64,000 nucleotides of DNA from Clostridiales bacterium (GTDB taxonomy: Bacteria > Bacillota > Clostridia > Oscillospirales > Oscillospiraceae). Positions within the stretch are counted from its first letter, which is position 1. Each line of letters opens with the position of its first letter. Position numbers and translations under genes: made by a program. Below are positions 25,889 through 34,164 of this stretch, piece after piece. Where the stretch lies: contig SFGJ01000003.1 in the NCBI GenBank assembly GCA_004557655.1, positions 62,001-126,000 on the forward strand. The letters are read 5' to 3'. The notes beneath the pieces were generated by a model, which was given only the letters and a program-made list of their open reading frames with translations, was not told where the DNA came from and did no database searches.

Positions 25889-27151
25889 ATGAAGGACAAG
25901 AAAAAATATATTCACTGGGGCCTGACCGTATTTCTGGCAGGCTGCGCCCTGCTGATATTCTACGATGTATTTTACCGGGACAATTCCGGTACGGTACAGG
26001 CGTTTTTCTCCAAGCTGTCGTCCATTCTCGCGCCCATACTTTACGGCCTGGGCATGGCCTATCTTCTGGCCCCCATTGTGAATTTTCTGGAGCGCTTGAT
26101 CCGGCGCGGCCGGGACGCCCTGGAGAAGAAGCGGGGCAAGACCATCCGGATCCACAAGGGCTGGCTGCGGGTAATAAGCATCTTCCTCACCTGGTCGGTG
26201 ATGCTGGTGCTGCTGTACCTGCTGTTTAATATGCTCATCCCCGAGCTGGTGGAGAGCATCACCACCCTGGTGAACAATCTGGAGAGCTATTATAACACCG
26301 CCTATACCTGGGGTTCAAAGCTGCTGAGCGACAACCTGGAGTTGACGGAGCTGTTTAACCGCTACTACAATGAGGTCAGCAAGTGGCTCAATACGGAGCT
26401 GCTGCCGGGTCTGCAGACCACGATCACCAACTTCACCGGCAGCCTTGTCACCGGTGTGTGGAGCATTATTACCTTTGCCAAGAACTTTCTCATTGGCATC
26501 ATCGTGTCCGTGTACCTGCTGGCAGCCAAGGAAAAGAGCACTGCCCGCTGCTGCAAACTGATCTATGGCGTGCTGCCGGAGGAGAAAGCCATGTTCACCA
26601 TCCGAGGGTTCCGTCGCGTGGACCGCATTTTCAGCGGCTTTGTCCGGGGGAAGCTCCTGGACTCCCTCATCATCGGCATCCTCTGCTTTATCGGCTGCTC
26701 CGTTTTGAAAATGCCCTATACGCCGCTGGTCAGCGTCATTGTAGGCGTGACCAATGTTATCCCCTTCTTCGGTCCGTTTTTGGGCGCCATTCCCTGCGGC
26801 GTGCTGATTTTGCTGGCGGATCCGCTCAAGTGCCTGTATTTTGCCATCTTTATTTTCCTGCTGCAGCAGTTGGACGGCAATGTCATCGGTCCCAAAATTT
26901 TGGGCGAGTCCACAGGCATTTCCAGCCTGTGGGTCATCGTAGCCATTCTGGTGGGCGGCGGCTTCGGCGGTGTGCTGGGTATGTTTTTGGGCGTGCCCAT
27001 CTTTGCCTGCCTGCAGGTGCTGGTGCGCTGGCTGCTGAACACCCGGCTTCAAAAGCGCAATATGCCTCTGGAGGCCTGTGCGTATGTCAGCCGTGACCGC
27101 CGGACAGATCCGCCTCCCGCTTCGGAGGAGAAAACCGAAAACAAAGTGTAG
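25889..27151 (+). CDS. AI-2E/PerM family membrane transporter
   Basis: A 420-residue AI-2E (TqsA/PerM/YdbI) family protein with about seven to eight membrane segments. The family core is seen near residues 285-360: VGVTNVIPFFGPFLGAIPCG, LQQLDGNVIGPKILGESTGISSLWVI and GVLGMFLGVPIFA. Members are proposed to export small molecules or ions, including AI-2 and sodium/proton exchange in some; substrate unknown here. The 30-kb gene is a paralogue. A conserved basic stretch follows membrane segment two. Strong AAGGAGGGG ribosome binding site. The thioesterase gene follows by 41 bp. Confidence 0.93.
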   Translation: MKDKKKYIHWGLTVFLAGCALLIFYDVFYRDNSGTVQAFFSKLSSILAPILYGLGMAYLLAPIVNFLERLIRRGRDALEKKRGKTIRIHKGWLRVISIFLTWSVMLVLLYLLFNMLIPELVESITTLVNNLESYYNTAYTWGSKLLSDNLELTELFNRYYNEVSKWLNTELLPGLQTTITNFTGSLVTGVWSIITFAKNFLIGIIVSVYLLAAKEKSTARCCKLIYGVLPEEKAMFTIRGFRRVDRIFSGFVRGKLLDSLIIGILCFIGCSVLKMPYTPLVSVIVGVTNVIPFFGPFLGAIPCGVLILLADPLKCLYFAIFIFLLQQLDGNVIGPKILGESTGISSLWVIVAILVGGGFGGVLGMFLGVPIFACLQVLVRWLLNTRLQKRNMPLEACAYVSRDRRTDPPPASEEKTENKV

Positions 27152-27192
27152 TTTTTTGCGATTGAAATACGCAGAGTAATCAAGGAGAATCC

Positions 27193-27621
27193 ATGACACC
27201 GGAACTGAAAGAAAAGCTGCTTCGATATGCCAATGGGAAGGAGCCATTTTCCGCCCACAACCACCTGCAGATCTGCGATGTGGAGGAGGGCCACTCCCGC
27301 ATTGAGCTGCGCATGGCCCCTGAGAGCCGCAATCGCTGGGGCCAGCCCCACGGCGGCATATTGTTTGCATTGGCGGATGTGGCCTGCGGGGTGGCACTGG
27401 TGGGCCTGCGGCAGGAGACCTGCGTCACGGTCAGCGCAAGCATAGATTTCATGGCGGAGGCGGGAGGAGCGGACCATCTGATCGCCCGGGGCGAGGTGAC
27501 CCATGCCGGGAAAAGGACCTGCTTCTGCCGGGCGGAAATAACCACGGCCGAGGGGAAGATCATCGCCGCCTGCCACAGCGTGTGGGCATACACCGGCCAT
27601 CCGCTGCCTTTGGAGGAGTAA
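27193..27621 (+). CDS. PaaI-type hotdog thioesterase
   Basis: A 142-residue hotdog-fold protein. The motif RWGQPHGGILFALADVACGVAL is the family's active-site helix region (HGG followed by a helix with the catalytic Asp), and SIDFMAEAG is the usual strand. It probably hydrolyses an acyl- or aryl-CoA thioester. Sits 41 bp after the transporter with its own AAGGAGAATCC site, and may be co-transcribed. Substrate cannot be told from sequence. Confidence 0.9.
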   Translation: MTPELKEKLLRYANGKEPFSAHNHLQICDVEEGHSRIELRMAPESRNRWGQPHGGILFALADVACGVALVGLRQETCVTVSASIDFMAEAGGADHLIARGEVTHAGKRTCFCRAEITTAEGKIIAACHSVWAYTGHPLPLEE

Positions 27622-27642
27622 AAACGTATCGGCAACCCTTAC

Positions 27643-27673
27643 AAAAAAACAGCCGCTCAGGGCGGCTGTTTTT
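27643..27673. terminator. Bidirectional terminator
   Basis: AACAGCCG / CGGCTGTT hairpin with A run before and T run after, between the convergent thioesterase and lipoprotein genes. Confidence 0.9.
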
Positions 27674-27674
27674 C

Positions 27675-28013
27675 TTACTTCTGCGGGTTTTCCCCGTCGG
27701 ACAGTATACCGTCCGTGTCACGAACACGCCCGTTTTCCACCATGTCCTCATAGGGGGTCACAGGAATGTCCATGTCGTTGTCATCGCCGTTTTTTCCGTC
27801 GTGATCCCACAACTGCTCCGAGGGCGTCAGCGGATCGCCGCTGGGGTTGTTTCTGGGGGCAGGTGAACCGTTGCCCCCGGTGCCGTTATTGCCGCCGGTA
27901 CCGTCATATACGGAGGGCGGGTACTGTCTGGCGGCGTTGTCGGAATTGCTGCCGCAGGCGGAGAGGCTCAAAAGCGCCGTTACCGTCAACAGCAGAGCAA
28001 AAAATTTTTGCAT
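27675..28013 (-). CDS. Small lipoprotein, disordered
   Basis: A 112-residue predicted lipoprotein. The signal MQKFFALLLTVTALLSLSAC has the lipidated Cys at residue 20. The mature part is Gly/Asn/Pro/Asp-rich and looks unstructured (GTGGNNGTGGNGS and DHDGKNGDDNDMD). Function unknown. The start is chosen at the third in-frame ATG (28013), which has AGGAGG at a 6-nt spacing; the two earlier ATGs overlap or abut that site. Confidence 0.72.
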   Translation of the reverse strand: MQKFFALLLTVTALLSLSACGSNSDNAARQYPPSVYDGTGGNNGTGGNGSPAPRNNPSGDPLTPSEQLWDHDGKNGDDNDMDIPVTPYEDMVENGRVRDTDGILSDGENPQK

Positions 28014-28114
28014 GGCCATCCTCCTTCTCATTTTTCAGAATTTGCGATCCCGGAGATAGTATCTGCGCATTTTATGCCGCTATTGCGTGAAAGTTTTGCC
28101 AGCGGTACCGAGAG

Positions 28115-28143
28115 TTGCATTTTTCGGAAAAAGAAGATATACT
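28115..28143 (+). promoter_or_regulatory. Promoter of the uridine phosphorylase gene
   Basis: TTGCAT, 17-bp spacer, TATACT. Confidence 0.7.
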
Positions 28144-28174
28144 ATATTTGAATTCGCAAAAGGAGGCGTGTATT

Positions 28175-28942
28175 ATGCAAAAACTGGAAAAACAGTTTCA
28201 CATTCACTGTCAGGAGGGCGATGTGGGACGCTACTGCATTCTCCCCGGTGATCCGGGCCGGTGCAAGGCCATTGCGGAATTGTTTGACGATGCGAAATTT
28301 GTGGCCAGCAACCGGGAGTACACCATCTACACAGGCACGCTTCTGGGAGAAAAGGTCTCCGTCTGCTCCACCGGTATTGGGGGCCCCTCCGCCTCCATCG
28401 CCATGGAGGAGCTGCATAACATTGGCGCGGATACCTTCCTCCGTGTGGGCACCTGCGGCGGCATCGACCTGAGTGTGCAGTCCGGGGATGTGGTCATCGC
28501 CACCGGTGCCATCCGGTTTGAGCATACCAGCCGGGAATACGCACCTATCGAGTATCCCGCCGTGGCTAATTTTGAGATCACCACTGCGCTGGTGGCGGCG
28601 GCCAAGGCCGGCGGATACCGCTATCACACAGGCGTGGTGCAGTGCAAGGATGCCTTCTACGGCCAGCACAGCCCTGCCCGGATGCCCGTGTCCTATGAGC
28701 TGCTGAACAAATGGGAGGCATGGAAACGCCTGGGGGTGAAGGCCAGCGAAATGGAGTCGGCGGCGCTGTTTGTGGTGGCCGATGCGCTGGGCTGCCGGTG
28801 CGGATCGTGCTTTCATGTGATCTGGAATCAGGAGCGGGAGGCCGCGGGCCTGGACCAAAACATGACCGAGGACACAAGCTCCGCCGTGCGGTTGGGTGTG
28901 GAGGCCCTGAAGCTGCTCATCCAGGCGGACAGAAATGAATAA
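28175..28942 (+). CDS. udp: Uridine phosphorylase
   Basis: A 255-residue nucleoside phosphorylase-I family protein. It has the family phosphate-site opening CILPGDPGRCKAIAELF, then STGIGGPSASIAMEEL, RVGTCGGID and KASEMESAALFVVADALG, where the ME(S) motif binds the sugar hydroxyls. Closest in pattern to uridine phosphorylase, which splits uridine with phosphate to uracil and ribose-1-phosphate in pyrimidine salvage. The start at 28175 follows AGGAGGCGTG. Monocistronic with clear promoter and terminator. Confidence 0.9.
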   Translation: MQKLEKQFHIHCQEGDVGRYCILPGDPGRCKAIAELFDDAKFVASNREYTIYTGTLLGEKVSVCSTGIGGPSASIAMEELHNIGADTFLRVGTCGGIDLSVQSGDVVIATGAIRFEHTSREYAPIEYPAVANFEITTALVAAAKAGGYRYHTGVVQCKDAFYGQHSPARMPVSYELLNKWEAWKRLGVKASEMESAALFVVADALGCRCGSCFHVIWNQEREAAGLDQNMTEDTSSAVRLGVEALKLLIQADRNE

Positions 28943-28973
28943 AAAAACAGCCACTTCCGTGGCTGTTTTTTTT
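28941..28973. terminator. Bidirectional terminator
   Basis: ACAGCCAC / GTGGCTGT hairpin with an A run before and T run after, between the convergent udp and carbonic-anhydrase-like genes. Confidence 0.92.
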
Positions 28974-28987
28974 GTAGAAAAACCAAT

Positions 28988-29476
28988 TTACTCGGCGTAC
29001 TCCGCCGCCTCAGTACAGTAAAACGCGGCGGCGGCACGGTTGGAGGCCACCTCCTCCTCGGTCACCGGACGGCGGATCTTGGCGGGAGAACCGAAAGCCA
29101 TGCTTCCGTCGGGGATCTCCATACCCTGGGGGATCAACGCACCGGCACCGATGATGCAGTTTTTGCCGATCTTCGCTCCATTTAGCACGATGGCGCCCAT
29201 GCCGATGAGGGTGTTATCGCCGATGGTGCAGCCGTGGAGAATGGCAGCGTGGCCGATAGTGCAGCCGTCGCCGATGGTCAGGGGGTAGCCTGCGTCCGTA
29301 TGCAGGACGCAGTTGTCCTGAATATTGGTGTTCTCCCCGATGGTCAGGGTCTCCACCTCCGAGCGCAAAACGGCTCCGAAGTAAATGCTGCTGCCCTTCC
29401 CGGCAGTGATGTTGCCCCGGACGGTGGCGTTCTCCGCCACAAATGCGGCCAGGGGCAGCTTTGTCTTTTCAACCAT
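28988..29476 (-). CDS. Gamma-carbonic-anhydrase-like hexapeptide protein
   Basis: A 162-residue left-handed beta-helix protein of the gamma-carbonic anhydrase/YrdA/PaaY group. Hexapeptide repeats run through residues 15-130. The three zinc-type histidines are at H59 (CVLHTD), H76 (IGHAAIL) and H81 (LHGC). The active-site Glu loop of the Cam archetype is not obvious, so carbonic anhydrase activity should not be assumed. Monomers of this kind form trimers with a metal at each interface. Monocistronic. Confidence 0.9.
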   Translation of the reverse strand: MVEKTKLPLAAFVAENATVRGNITAGKGSSIYFGAVLRSEVETLTIGENTNIQDNCVLHTDAGYPLTIGDGCTIGHAAILHGCTIGDNTLIGMGAIVLNGAKIGKNCIIGAGALIPQGMEIPDGSMAFGSPAKIRRPVTEEEVASNRAAAAFYCTEAAEYAE

Positions 29477-29527
29477 AGCCGTGCCTCCTCAAAAAAAGGC
29501 GGCTGATGCGCACAGCTGCCGATAGTC

Positions 29528-29612
29528 TGGTGCGGGCATGGGGACTCGAACCCCAACGCATCGCTGCACGAGAACCTAAATCTCGCATGTCTACCAATTC
29601 CATCATGCCCGC
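29528..29612 (-). tRNA. tRNA-Leu (anticodon TAG)
   Basis: An 85-nt class II tRNA with encoded CCA. Acceptor GCGGGCA pairs with TGCCCGC. The anticodon stem CGAGA/TCTCG encloses TTTAGGT, giving TAG (reads CUA). The variable arm is long, as expected for leucine. Confidence 0.95.
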
Positions 29613-29624
29613 AAAGATAGTAAT

Positions 29625-29653
29625 AGTATAGCACATTTCCCACCCGGAGACAA
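29625..29653 (-). promoter_or_regulatory. tRNA-Leu promoter
   Basis: Minus strand TTGTCT, 17-bp spacer, TATACT, just upstream of the tRNA 5' end. Confidence 0.72.
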
Positions 29654-29761
29654 GATTTATTTCCGTCTGGTATTGTTCGCCGTTGCGAAACTGGTGCTAT
29701 TATTATACCCAGAGGTGTGCTATGCTAACGAAGAATGACGAAAGAATGCGAGGGGGTAACC

Positions 29762-30601
29762 ATGAAACGAGTGGCAAGCATACAGGACATCTCCTGTCTG
29801 GGGCGTTGTTCCCTGACGGTGGCGCTGCCGGTGCTGGCGGTAATGGGGGTGGAGTGCGCCGTGATCCCCACGGCGGTTTTAAGCACCCACACTATTTTCC
29901 CGGATTTCACCTGCCGGGACCTCACCGACGAGCTGCTGCCCATTGCCCGCCACTGGAAAAGCCAGAAGGTGAAGCTGGATGCCATCTGCAGCGGCTATCT
30001 GGCCTCTCCCGCACAGACGGAGGCGGTGTGCCGGGTGTTTGACCTGCTGCGATCGGAGGATACGCTCATCGCGGTGGACCCGGCCATGGCCGACCACGGC
30101 CGGCTCTACAAGCCCTTTTCCCCGGATTTTCCCCAATATATGAAGAAGGTCTGCGCCCGGGCAGATGTGCTGCTGCCCAATTTGACGGAGGCCTGTTTGC
30201 TGACGGACACTCCCTATCGGGAAAGCCCAGACGAAAGCTTCGTGCGGGAATTGCTGAGGAAGCTGTCGGATCTGGCACCCCGGGTAGTGCTCACCGGGGT
30301 CAGCTTTGACAGCGCCCGGCTGGGGGCCATGTCCTACGACCGGGACACGGGTTTGTATTATTCCTATTTCAACGAGAAGGTCCCCGCCAGTTTTCACGGA
30401 ACCGGAGACATCTTCACCGCCACGGTGCTGGGGGGCATGATGCAGGGCAGCACCCTGGAGCGATCGATGGCATTGGCGGTGGATTTCACTCTGGAATGTA
30501 TCCGCTGCACCTGTGCCGACCCGGCGGCAAGCTGGTACGGAGTGGAATTTGAGAAGGCCCTGCCCTGGCTGGCACGGCAAAATGAAAGCGCCGAGAGATG
30601 A
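29762..30601 (+). CDS. pdxK: Pyridoxal/pyridoxamine kinase
   Basis: A 279-residue ribokinase-like pyridoxal kinase. The N-terminus has the family sequence RVASIQDISCLGRCSLTVALPVLAVMGVE, then STHTIFP, VDPAMADHGRLY, LLPNLTEACLLT and the phosphate/catalytic loop FHGTGDIFTATV with its catalytic Asp. It phosphorylates pyridoxal and related B6 vitamers to make pyridoxal phosphate. The ATG at 29762 with GAGGGGGTAACC is preferred over one at 29735. The convergent paralogue region ends in a shared terminator. Confidence 0.92.
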   Translation: MKRVASIQDISCLGRCSLTVALPVLAVMGVECAVIPTAVLSTHTIFPDFTCRDLTDELLPIARHWKSQKVKLDAICSGYLASPAQTEAVCRVFDLLRSEDTLIAVDPAMADHGRLYKPFSPDFPQYMKKVCARADVLLPNLTEACLLTDTPYRESPDESFVRELLRKLSDLAPRVVLTGVSFDSARLGAMSYDRDTGLYYSYFNEKVPASFHGTGDIFTATVLGGMMQGSTLERSMALAVDFTLECIRCTCADPAASWYGVEFEKALPWLARQNESAER

Positions 30602-30630
30602 GCCTGCGCGCCCGCTATGACAGACAGTGA

Positions 30631-30664
30631 AACAGCGTCCCGCCGTTGGGTGGGACGCTGTTTA
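30631..30664. terminator. Terminator between pdxK and the AI-2E gene
   Basis: AACAGCGTCCC / GGGACGCTGTT hairpin with TTTATATATA after it. Probably mainly serves pdxK. Confidence 0.78.
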
Positions 30665-30677
30665 TATATAAGCAAAG

Positions 30678-31835
30678 TTACTGGTTCGAGGGGGGCGTGA
30701 GGTCCTCCGTCGGCTGGGAGCGGATGAAGTCCTGCACCAGAGCATAGATTACCGAGCATATAGGCACGCCCAGCAGCATACCCAGCATACCGAATATTCC
30801 GCCGCCGATGGTCACCGCCGCCAGCACCCACAAGCCCGGCAGACCTACGGACTTGCCCACTACCTTGGGATAGATGAGGTTGCCCTCCACCTGCTGCAGG
30901 ATCAGCAGGAAAATAAGGAAGGTCAGCGCCTTGATAGGGCTGACGAACACGATAAGGAAGGCACCTGTGGCGGCACCGATCCACGCGCCGAAGATGGGGA
31001 TGAGAGAGGTGAAGCTGATGATCACCGACACCGGCAGGGCGTATGGCAGCCGCAAGATCAGCATACCGATGCAGCACAGGGATCCCAGAATAAACGCCTC
31101 GGTGACCTGCCCGGTGACAAAGCTGGAAAAGGCGTTGTTGGTGAGCTTCAGGATGTGCATGGTTCGCTGGCCGGCCTTCCTGGGCAGAGCGGCCAGCAGC
31201 AGACGCCTGGATTGGGAGATCAAGGTTTCCTTCTGGGCCAACATATACACGGAAAACACCAGCGCCAGCAAGATGTTCACCAGCGCCCCCAAAATGGAGG
31301 TGGTGATATCGATGGTGGTGTTGACCACATTGCTGCTGTCGCTGGAGAGGATCTTGGAGATGAACTTGGTGGCGTCCTCTACATTCATGGACAGCTCAGG
31401 CAGGGTGACGCCGTGTCCGGCGGCAAAATCAACGAGGGATCCCCACCAGTTCTGGATCTGGGTGATATAGCCGGGCACATTGGCAATCAATGTAGATCCC
31501 GCCTCCTCCAGACGCGGAATGAGAATGAAGAAAATGGCGAAGATAATGCCCAGAAACAGCAGTATGGTCGCCGTCAGGCAGATGGGCCGCTTCAGCTTCA
31601 CCCGCCACAGCTCCGGTGCTTTTTTCAGGGCCATGTCCCACAACCGCTCTATGGCCTTGAGCAGCAAATTCATCACATAGGCGATGCCGGCGCCGATGAG
31701 CAGCGGGGAAAACAGGGAGAAAAAGCTGCCCAACAGCTTACCCAGGGTGGACAGGTTGTTCAGCGCCCAATACAGAATGATGGAACAGGCCACAAGCAGC
31801 AGAATGCGCTTGATGTTTTTCTTGTTCAGCTCCAA
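30678..31835 (-). CDS. AI-2E/PerM family membrane transporter (second copy)
   Basis: A 385-residue AI-2E family protein, paralogous to the one at 25.9 kb, with about seven membrane segments. Core motifs are VIISFTSLIPIFGAWIGAATGAF, LQQVEGNLIYPKVVGKSVGLPGLWVL and GMLGMLLGVPICSVIYA. Substrate unknown. I chose the TTG at 31835 because AGGTGGGG lies 6-7 nt upstream; a GTG at 31847 falls inside that site but remains possible and would add four residues. It is convergent with pdxK. Confidence 0.92.
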   Translation of the reverse strand: MELNKKNIKRILLLVACSIILYWALNNLSTLGKLLGSFFSLFSPLLIGAGIAYVMNLLLKAIERLWDMALKKAPELWRVKLKRPICLTATILLFLGIIFAIFFILIPRLEEAGSTLIANVPGYITQIQNWWGSLVDFAAGHGVTLPELSMNVEDATKFISKILSSDSSNVVNTTIDITTSILGALVNILLALVFSVYMLAQKETLISQSRRLLLAALPRKAGQRTMHILKLTNNAFSSFVTGQVTEAFILGSLCCIGMLILRLPYALPVSVIISFTSLIPIFGAWIGAATGAFLIVFVSPIKALTFLIFLLILQQVEGNLIYPKVVGKSVGLPGLWVLAAVTIGGGIFGMLGMLLGVPICSVIYALVQDFIRSQPTEDLTPPSNQ

Positions 31836-31935
31836 GTGTATCCCCACCTTTTCATATAGTATAAAAATGACGGTTAAGGCATTATATCACAGATTGCCGG
31901 AATATGCTATGCAAAAAAAGAAATTTCGGACAAAG

Positions 31936-31964
31936 AAAACCCCCACTTCCGGGGAAGTGGGGGT
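31936..31964 (-). terminator. Original tRNA-Val terminator, now separated by the element
   Basis: A strong CCCCCACTTCC / GGAAGTGGGGG hairpin that runs into a T-rich tract on the minus strand, directly next to the displaced 3' tRNA fragment. This is what one would expect downstream of tRNA-Val before insertion. Confidence 0.75.
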
Positions 31965-32010
31965 ATGGTGCGCGGTACAGGACTTGAACCTGTGACCCCA
32001 TGCACGTCAA
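31965..32010. repeat. Left attachment repeat: displaced 3' half of tRNA-Val
   Basis: 46 bp identical at 45 positions to 34724-34769 in the intact tRNA-Val gene. It spans CCA, acceptor, T-arm and reaches the anticodon loop. The one difference is T at 31984 against C at 34743, in the T-loop. It marks one end of the integrated element. Confidence 0.92.
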
Positions 32011-32019
32011 CCAAAAGGG

Positions 32020-32946
32020 TCAATGGAGCAACTGGCGATTTTGCAACGAAATGGCATCGCGCAAATTATGGACAGCTGTTTCCATACTATTCATGTCAGC
32101 GTGGGAATACCGTGCCGTTGTCTTTATATCCGTGTGTCCCAAAAGCTCCTGTATCACGCGGAGGTCTGTGCCGGCCTCACGGGTCAAGGTGGCAAAGGTA
32201 TGGCGGCAGCAGTGGGGGGACAGGTGGTGCACAGACGGCTCGGCCTCCCGAAGATGACGGAAAAAAGCGTCATAGTCACGGGTGAAGTTCCGAGGATGCA
32301 GCAGCGTGCCGTTTTTGGTGCCGAACAGGAACTCGCCTTTGTGGGGCAATGTTCGGAGGCGATAGGCCAGCTCCGGCAGCAGAGGGACGGTGCGGAGGCT
32401 GCTTTCCGTTTTGGCCTCATGCTCTGTGACCCGTGCTTGGTGGTTTTCCAAGTACACGGCGCGGTTAACGGTCAGCGTGTTTCCGGAAATGTCAGAGTCC
32501 TTCAGTCCCAGCAGCTCCCCACGGCGCAGGCCGGTCAGCAGCAGGGTCATAATGGCAACGGCTATGCGCTGACGGTCGTAGCACATGGCGAAATTGAGGA
32601 TAATGCAGACTTCTTCCAAGGTGAACGCCTCCCGAGGGCGCTCCTTGATATGCGGGAATTTGACGCGGGCAGCGGGATTCTTTTGGCACAGGTCGTTGTC
32701 CATGGCCGCTGTAAACAAGGCGTTCAGAAGCACATGGAGCTTGTCCATGTAGGACTTGGAAGCGGTAAGGCCGAAGTCATTGACAAACCGCTGCAAGTGC
32801 ATGGGGAGGATAGCAGACAGCTCCAAGTCTTTCAGCTCCTGGGGTATCTTTCCGGCAACCAGCCCCAAGGTATAGTAGGAGTCTGGGCGTATGGTGTTCA
32901 GTTTGTAGGCGGTCATGTATTCGGGAATCCATTGTCCCAGTGTCAA
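32020..32946 (-). CDS. int: Tyrosine recombinase/integrase
   Basis: A 308-residue phage-type integrase. It starts in a core-binding (SAM-like) domain and lacks the usual N-terminal arm-binding domain. The catalytic set is present: Arg in LLTGLRRGELLGL, HxxR in PHCCRHTFATL, the following His in LLGHTDIKTTA and the Tyr in ARYSHAD. It should integrate and excise the element at the tRNA-Val 46-bp core. The start is a TTG at 32946 behind GGAGGTGACTGCC, overlapping the rep stop (TTGA), so it is translated as part of the rep-int operon. The gene end lies 10 bp from the left attachment repeat. Confidence 0.94.
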   Translation of the reverse strand: MTLGQWIPEYMTAYKLNTIRPDSYYTLGLVAGKIPQELKDLELSAILPMHLQRFVNDFGLTASKSYMDKLHVLLNALFTAAMDNDLCQKNPAARVKFPHIKERPREAFTLEEVCIILNFAMCYDRQRIAVAIMTLLLTGLRRGELLGLKDSDISGNTLTVNRAVYLENHQARVTEHEAKTESSLRTVPLLPELAYRLRTLPHKGEFLFGTKNGTLLHPRNFTRDYDAFFRHLREAEPSVHHLSPHCCRHTFATLTREAGTDLRVIQELLGHTDIKTTARYSHADMNSMETAVHNLRDAISLQNRQLLH

Positions 32947-33737
32947 AGGCAGTCACCTCCGTCTTTTGGATAGTCCAAGGAAGTCATGCAGACATCGCAA
33001 TACAAGGGAATTTCGGAAAGGTCGGGGTTGTCGGCGCGAAAGGCAACATAGTCCATGCCGTCGCTTATAAGTGCGATGTCGGGCTTTTTTCGCAGGCAGC
33101 GGGAGGACAAGTACCACTTTCCGAAAATCTTCTGTGCGTCCTTGGTGAAGTATTTGACCAAGTAATTACAGGTGCGGTCATAGTTTTCGTCAATGGGGAT
33201 GCAGGTGGAATAGCCGAGCTTCCAATCCAGCATATTGAAAATAGGCTGCTGGCGGTCAGTGAAAAGTGGGCGTCCTGTGTGGGCGTCCGTGGCGGGGGCA
33301 ATGCGGACATCGCCTAAAATGCAAAGGCCGTGAAAGTGGATCGCGCCGTCCCTGTGAAACTCTGGAACGATGACATAGCGAAAGCCTTTGCGGCTGCTGA
33401 GATTCTTGAGATGGGTATACGCGGCGCGTTTTACAGCGTCCGCGTCATATCGGTCTATCAGCTTGGGGTCAAGCGTCCAAGTGAAAAAGAAATCGAAGCG
33501 ATTGCAGCGGGCAATGTCACGCACGGCGGCCTTGGCGCGGGCACGACTAACTTCAAGCGCTCTGTCGGGGTCTTTACCTCTCCCCTTTGGCGGGACATCG
33601 TAGGCGCGTTTTTGCGGCTCCCAGCCAGGGGCGCGGAAAATAGGGGCGTTTGCGACCTGAAGCACATCAACGGACGGATAGAGTTTTACGCGGGCATTGG
33701 AAAAAACATCCGCATGCGAAGCGCGGAACGCGGTCAT
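32943..33737 (-). CDS. rep: HUH rolling-circle replication initiator (Rep)
   Basis: A 264-residue Rep-like protein. Motif 1 FFFTWTLDP, the HUH metal motif in REFHRDGAIHFHGL-type context (the visible run is PEFHRDGAIHFHGLCI), and a YLVKYFTKD segment with the likely catalytic Tyr in a YxxKY arrangement. The later KWYLSSRCLRKKPD stretch is typical of Rep proteins of small gut-bacterial plasmids. It should nick one strand at a double-strand origin and start rolling-circle replication of the excised circle. First gene of the leftward rep-int operon. Family assignment is by motif recognition only. Confidence 0.86.
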   Translation of the reverse strand: MTAFRASHADVFSNARVKLYPSVDVLQVANAPIFRAPGWEPQKRAYDVPPKGRGKDPDRALEVSRARAKAAVRDIARCNRFDFFFTWTLDPKLIDRYDADAVKRAAYTHLKNLSSRKGFRYVIVPEFHRDGAIHFHGLCILGDVRIAPATDAHTGRPLFTDRQQPIFNMLDWKLGYSTCIPIDENYDRTCNYLVKYFTKDAQKIFGKWYLSSRCLRKKPDIALISDGMDYVAFRADNPDLSEIPLYCDVCMTSLDYPKDGGDCL

Positions 33738-34020
33738 AGCAAGACCCCCTTTGAGAACAATTTGTTGTTATATCAAGTAGAGCCGTCCGGCGAAGCACCG
33801 GCGGGCACTGGGGGACGGCGGCGCAATGCGACCCTTCTGCAACAAGGCCATCAGAATGGAAGAGTGGTCGGCGGTACAGACCGGAGGCTCCTGCAGGCCT
33901 TGCCGCCGTTCAGCGGAGCGAAGCTGCCCAGCAGCAAGGCCGCAGGGATGCGAACCGCTTTGCGGCTGCCGCCGCAAGTTGCTCCCGCATTTCCTCGAAG
34001 GACACGGCTGCATCACAAGA
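33738..34020. other. GC-rich structured non-coding region of the element
   Basis: No convincing gene, although short frames exist on both strands. It contains nested inverted repeats, for example CCGGCGAAGCACCGG near 33787, GCCGTCC with a distant GGACGGC, and GGCCTTGC (33896) against GCAAGGCC (33934). Together these could fold strongly when single-stranded. It lies in the 5' leader of the rep transcript. A double- or single-strand origin, or an RNA regulating rep, is possible; none is shown. Confidence 0.4.
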
Positions 34021-34023
34021 ACA

Positions 34024-34100
34024 TATCCGAAACGGATAGATCGAAACTATAATACTATCTGAATCGGATAGTGTCAAGAGAAAACTATCCGAAACGCATA
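34024..34100. promoter_or_regulatory. Three XRE operators in the divergent promoter region
   Basis: Three 15-bp near-palindromes: TATCCGAAACGGATA (34024-34038), TATCTGAATCGGATA (34056-34070) and TATCCGAAACGCATA (34086-34100). Starts are 32 and 30 bp apart, close to three helical turns, so bound dimers would sit on the same face. The middle one fills the spacer of the rep-int promoter. Confidence 0.88.
34049..34077 (-). promoter_or_regulatory. rep-int operon promoter
   Basis: Minus strand TTGACA (34077-34072), 17-bp spacer, TATTAT (34054-34049). The middle operator occupies the spacer, implying direct repression. Confidence 0.85.
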
Positions 34101-34108
34101 TTTTTTTC

Positions 34109-34137
34109 TTGCGATAGAGTTCAGAAGCTGGTACAAT
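34109..34137 (+). promoter_or_regulatory. XRE repressor promoter
   Basis: TTGCGA (34109-34114), 17-bp spacer, TACAAT (34132-34137), next to the third operator. Confidence 0.7.
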
Positions 34138-34164
34138 GAAAAAAACACGGAGGAGGTGTATGCC

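Noticed and set aside
33768..34016. 82-residue frame upstream of rep in the element
   Set aside because: Arg/Ser/Pro-rich, no ribosome binding site and strong RNA-type inverted repeats; I treat it as non-coding.
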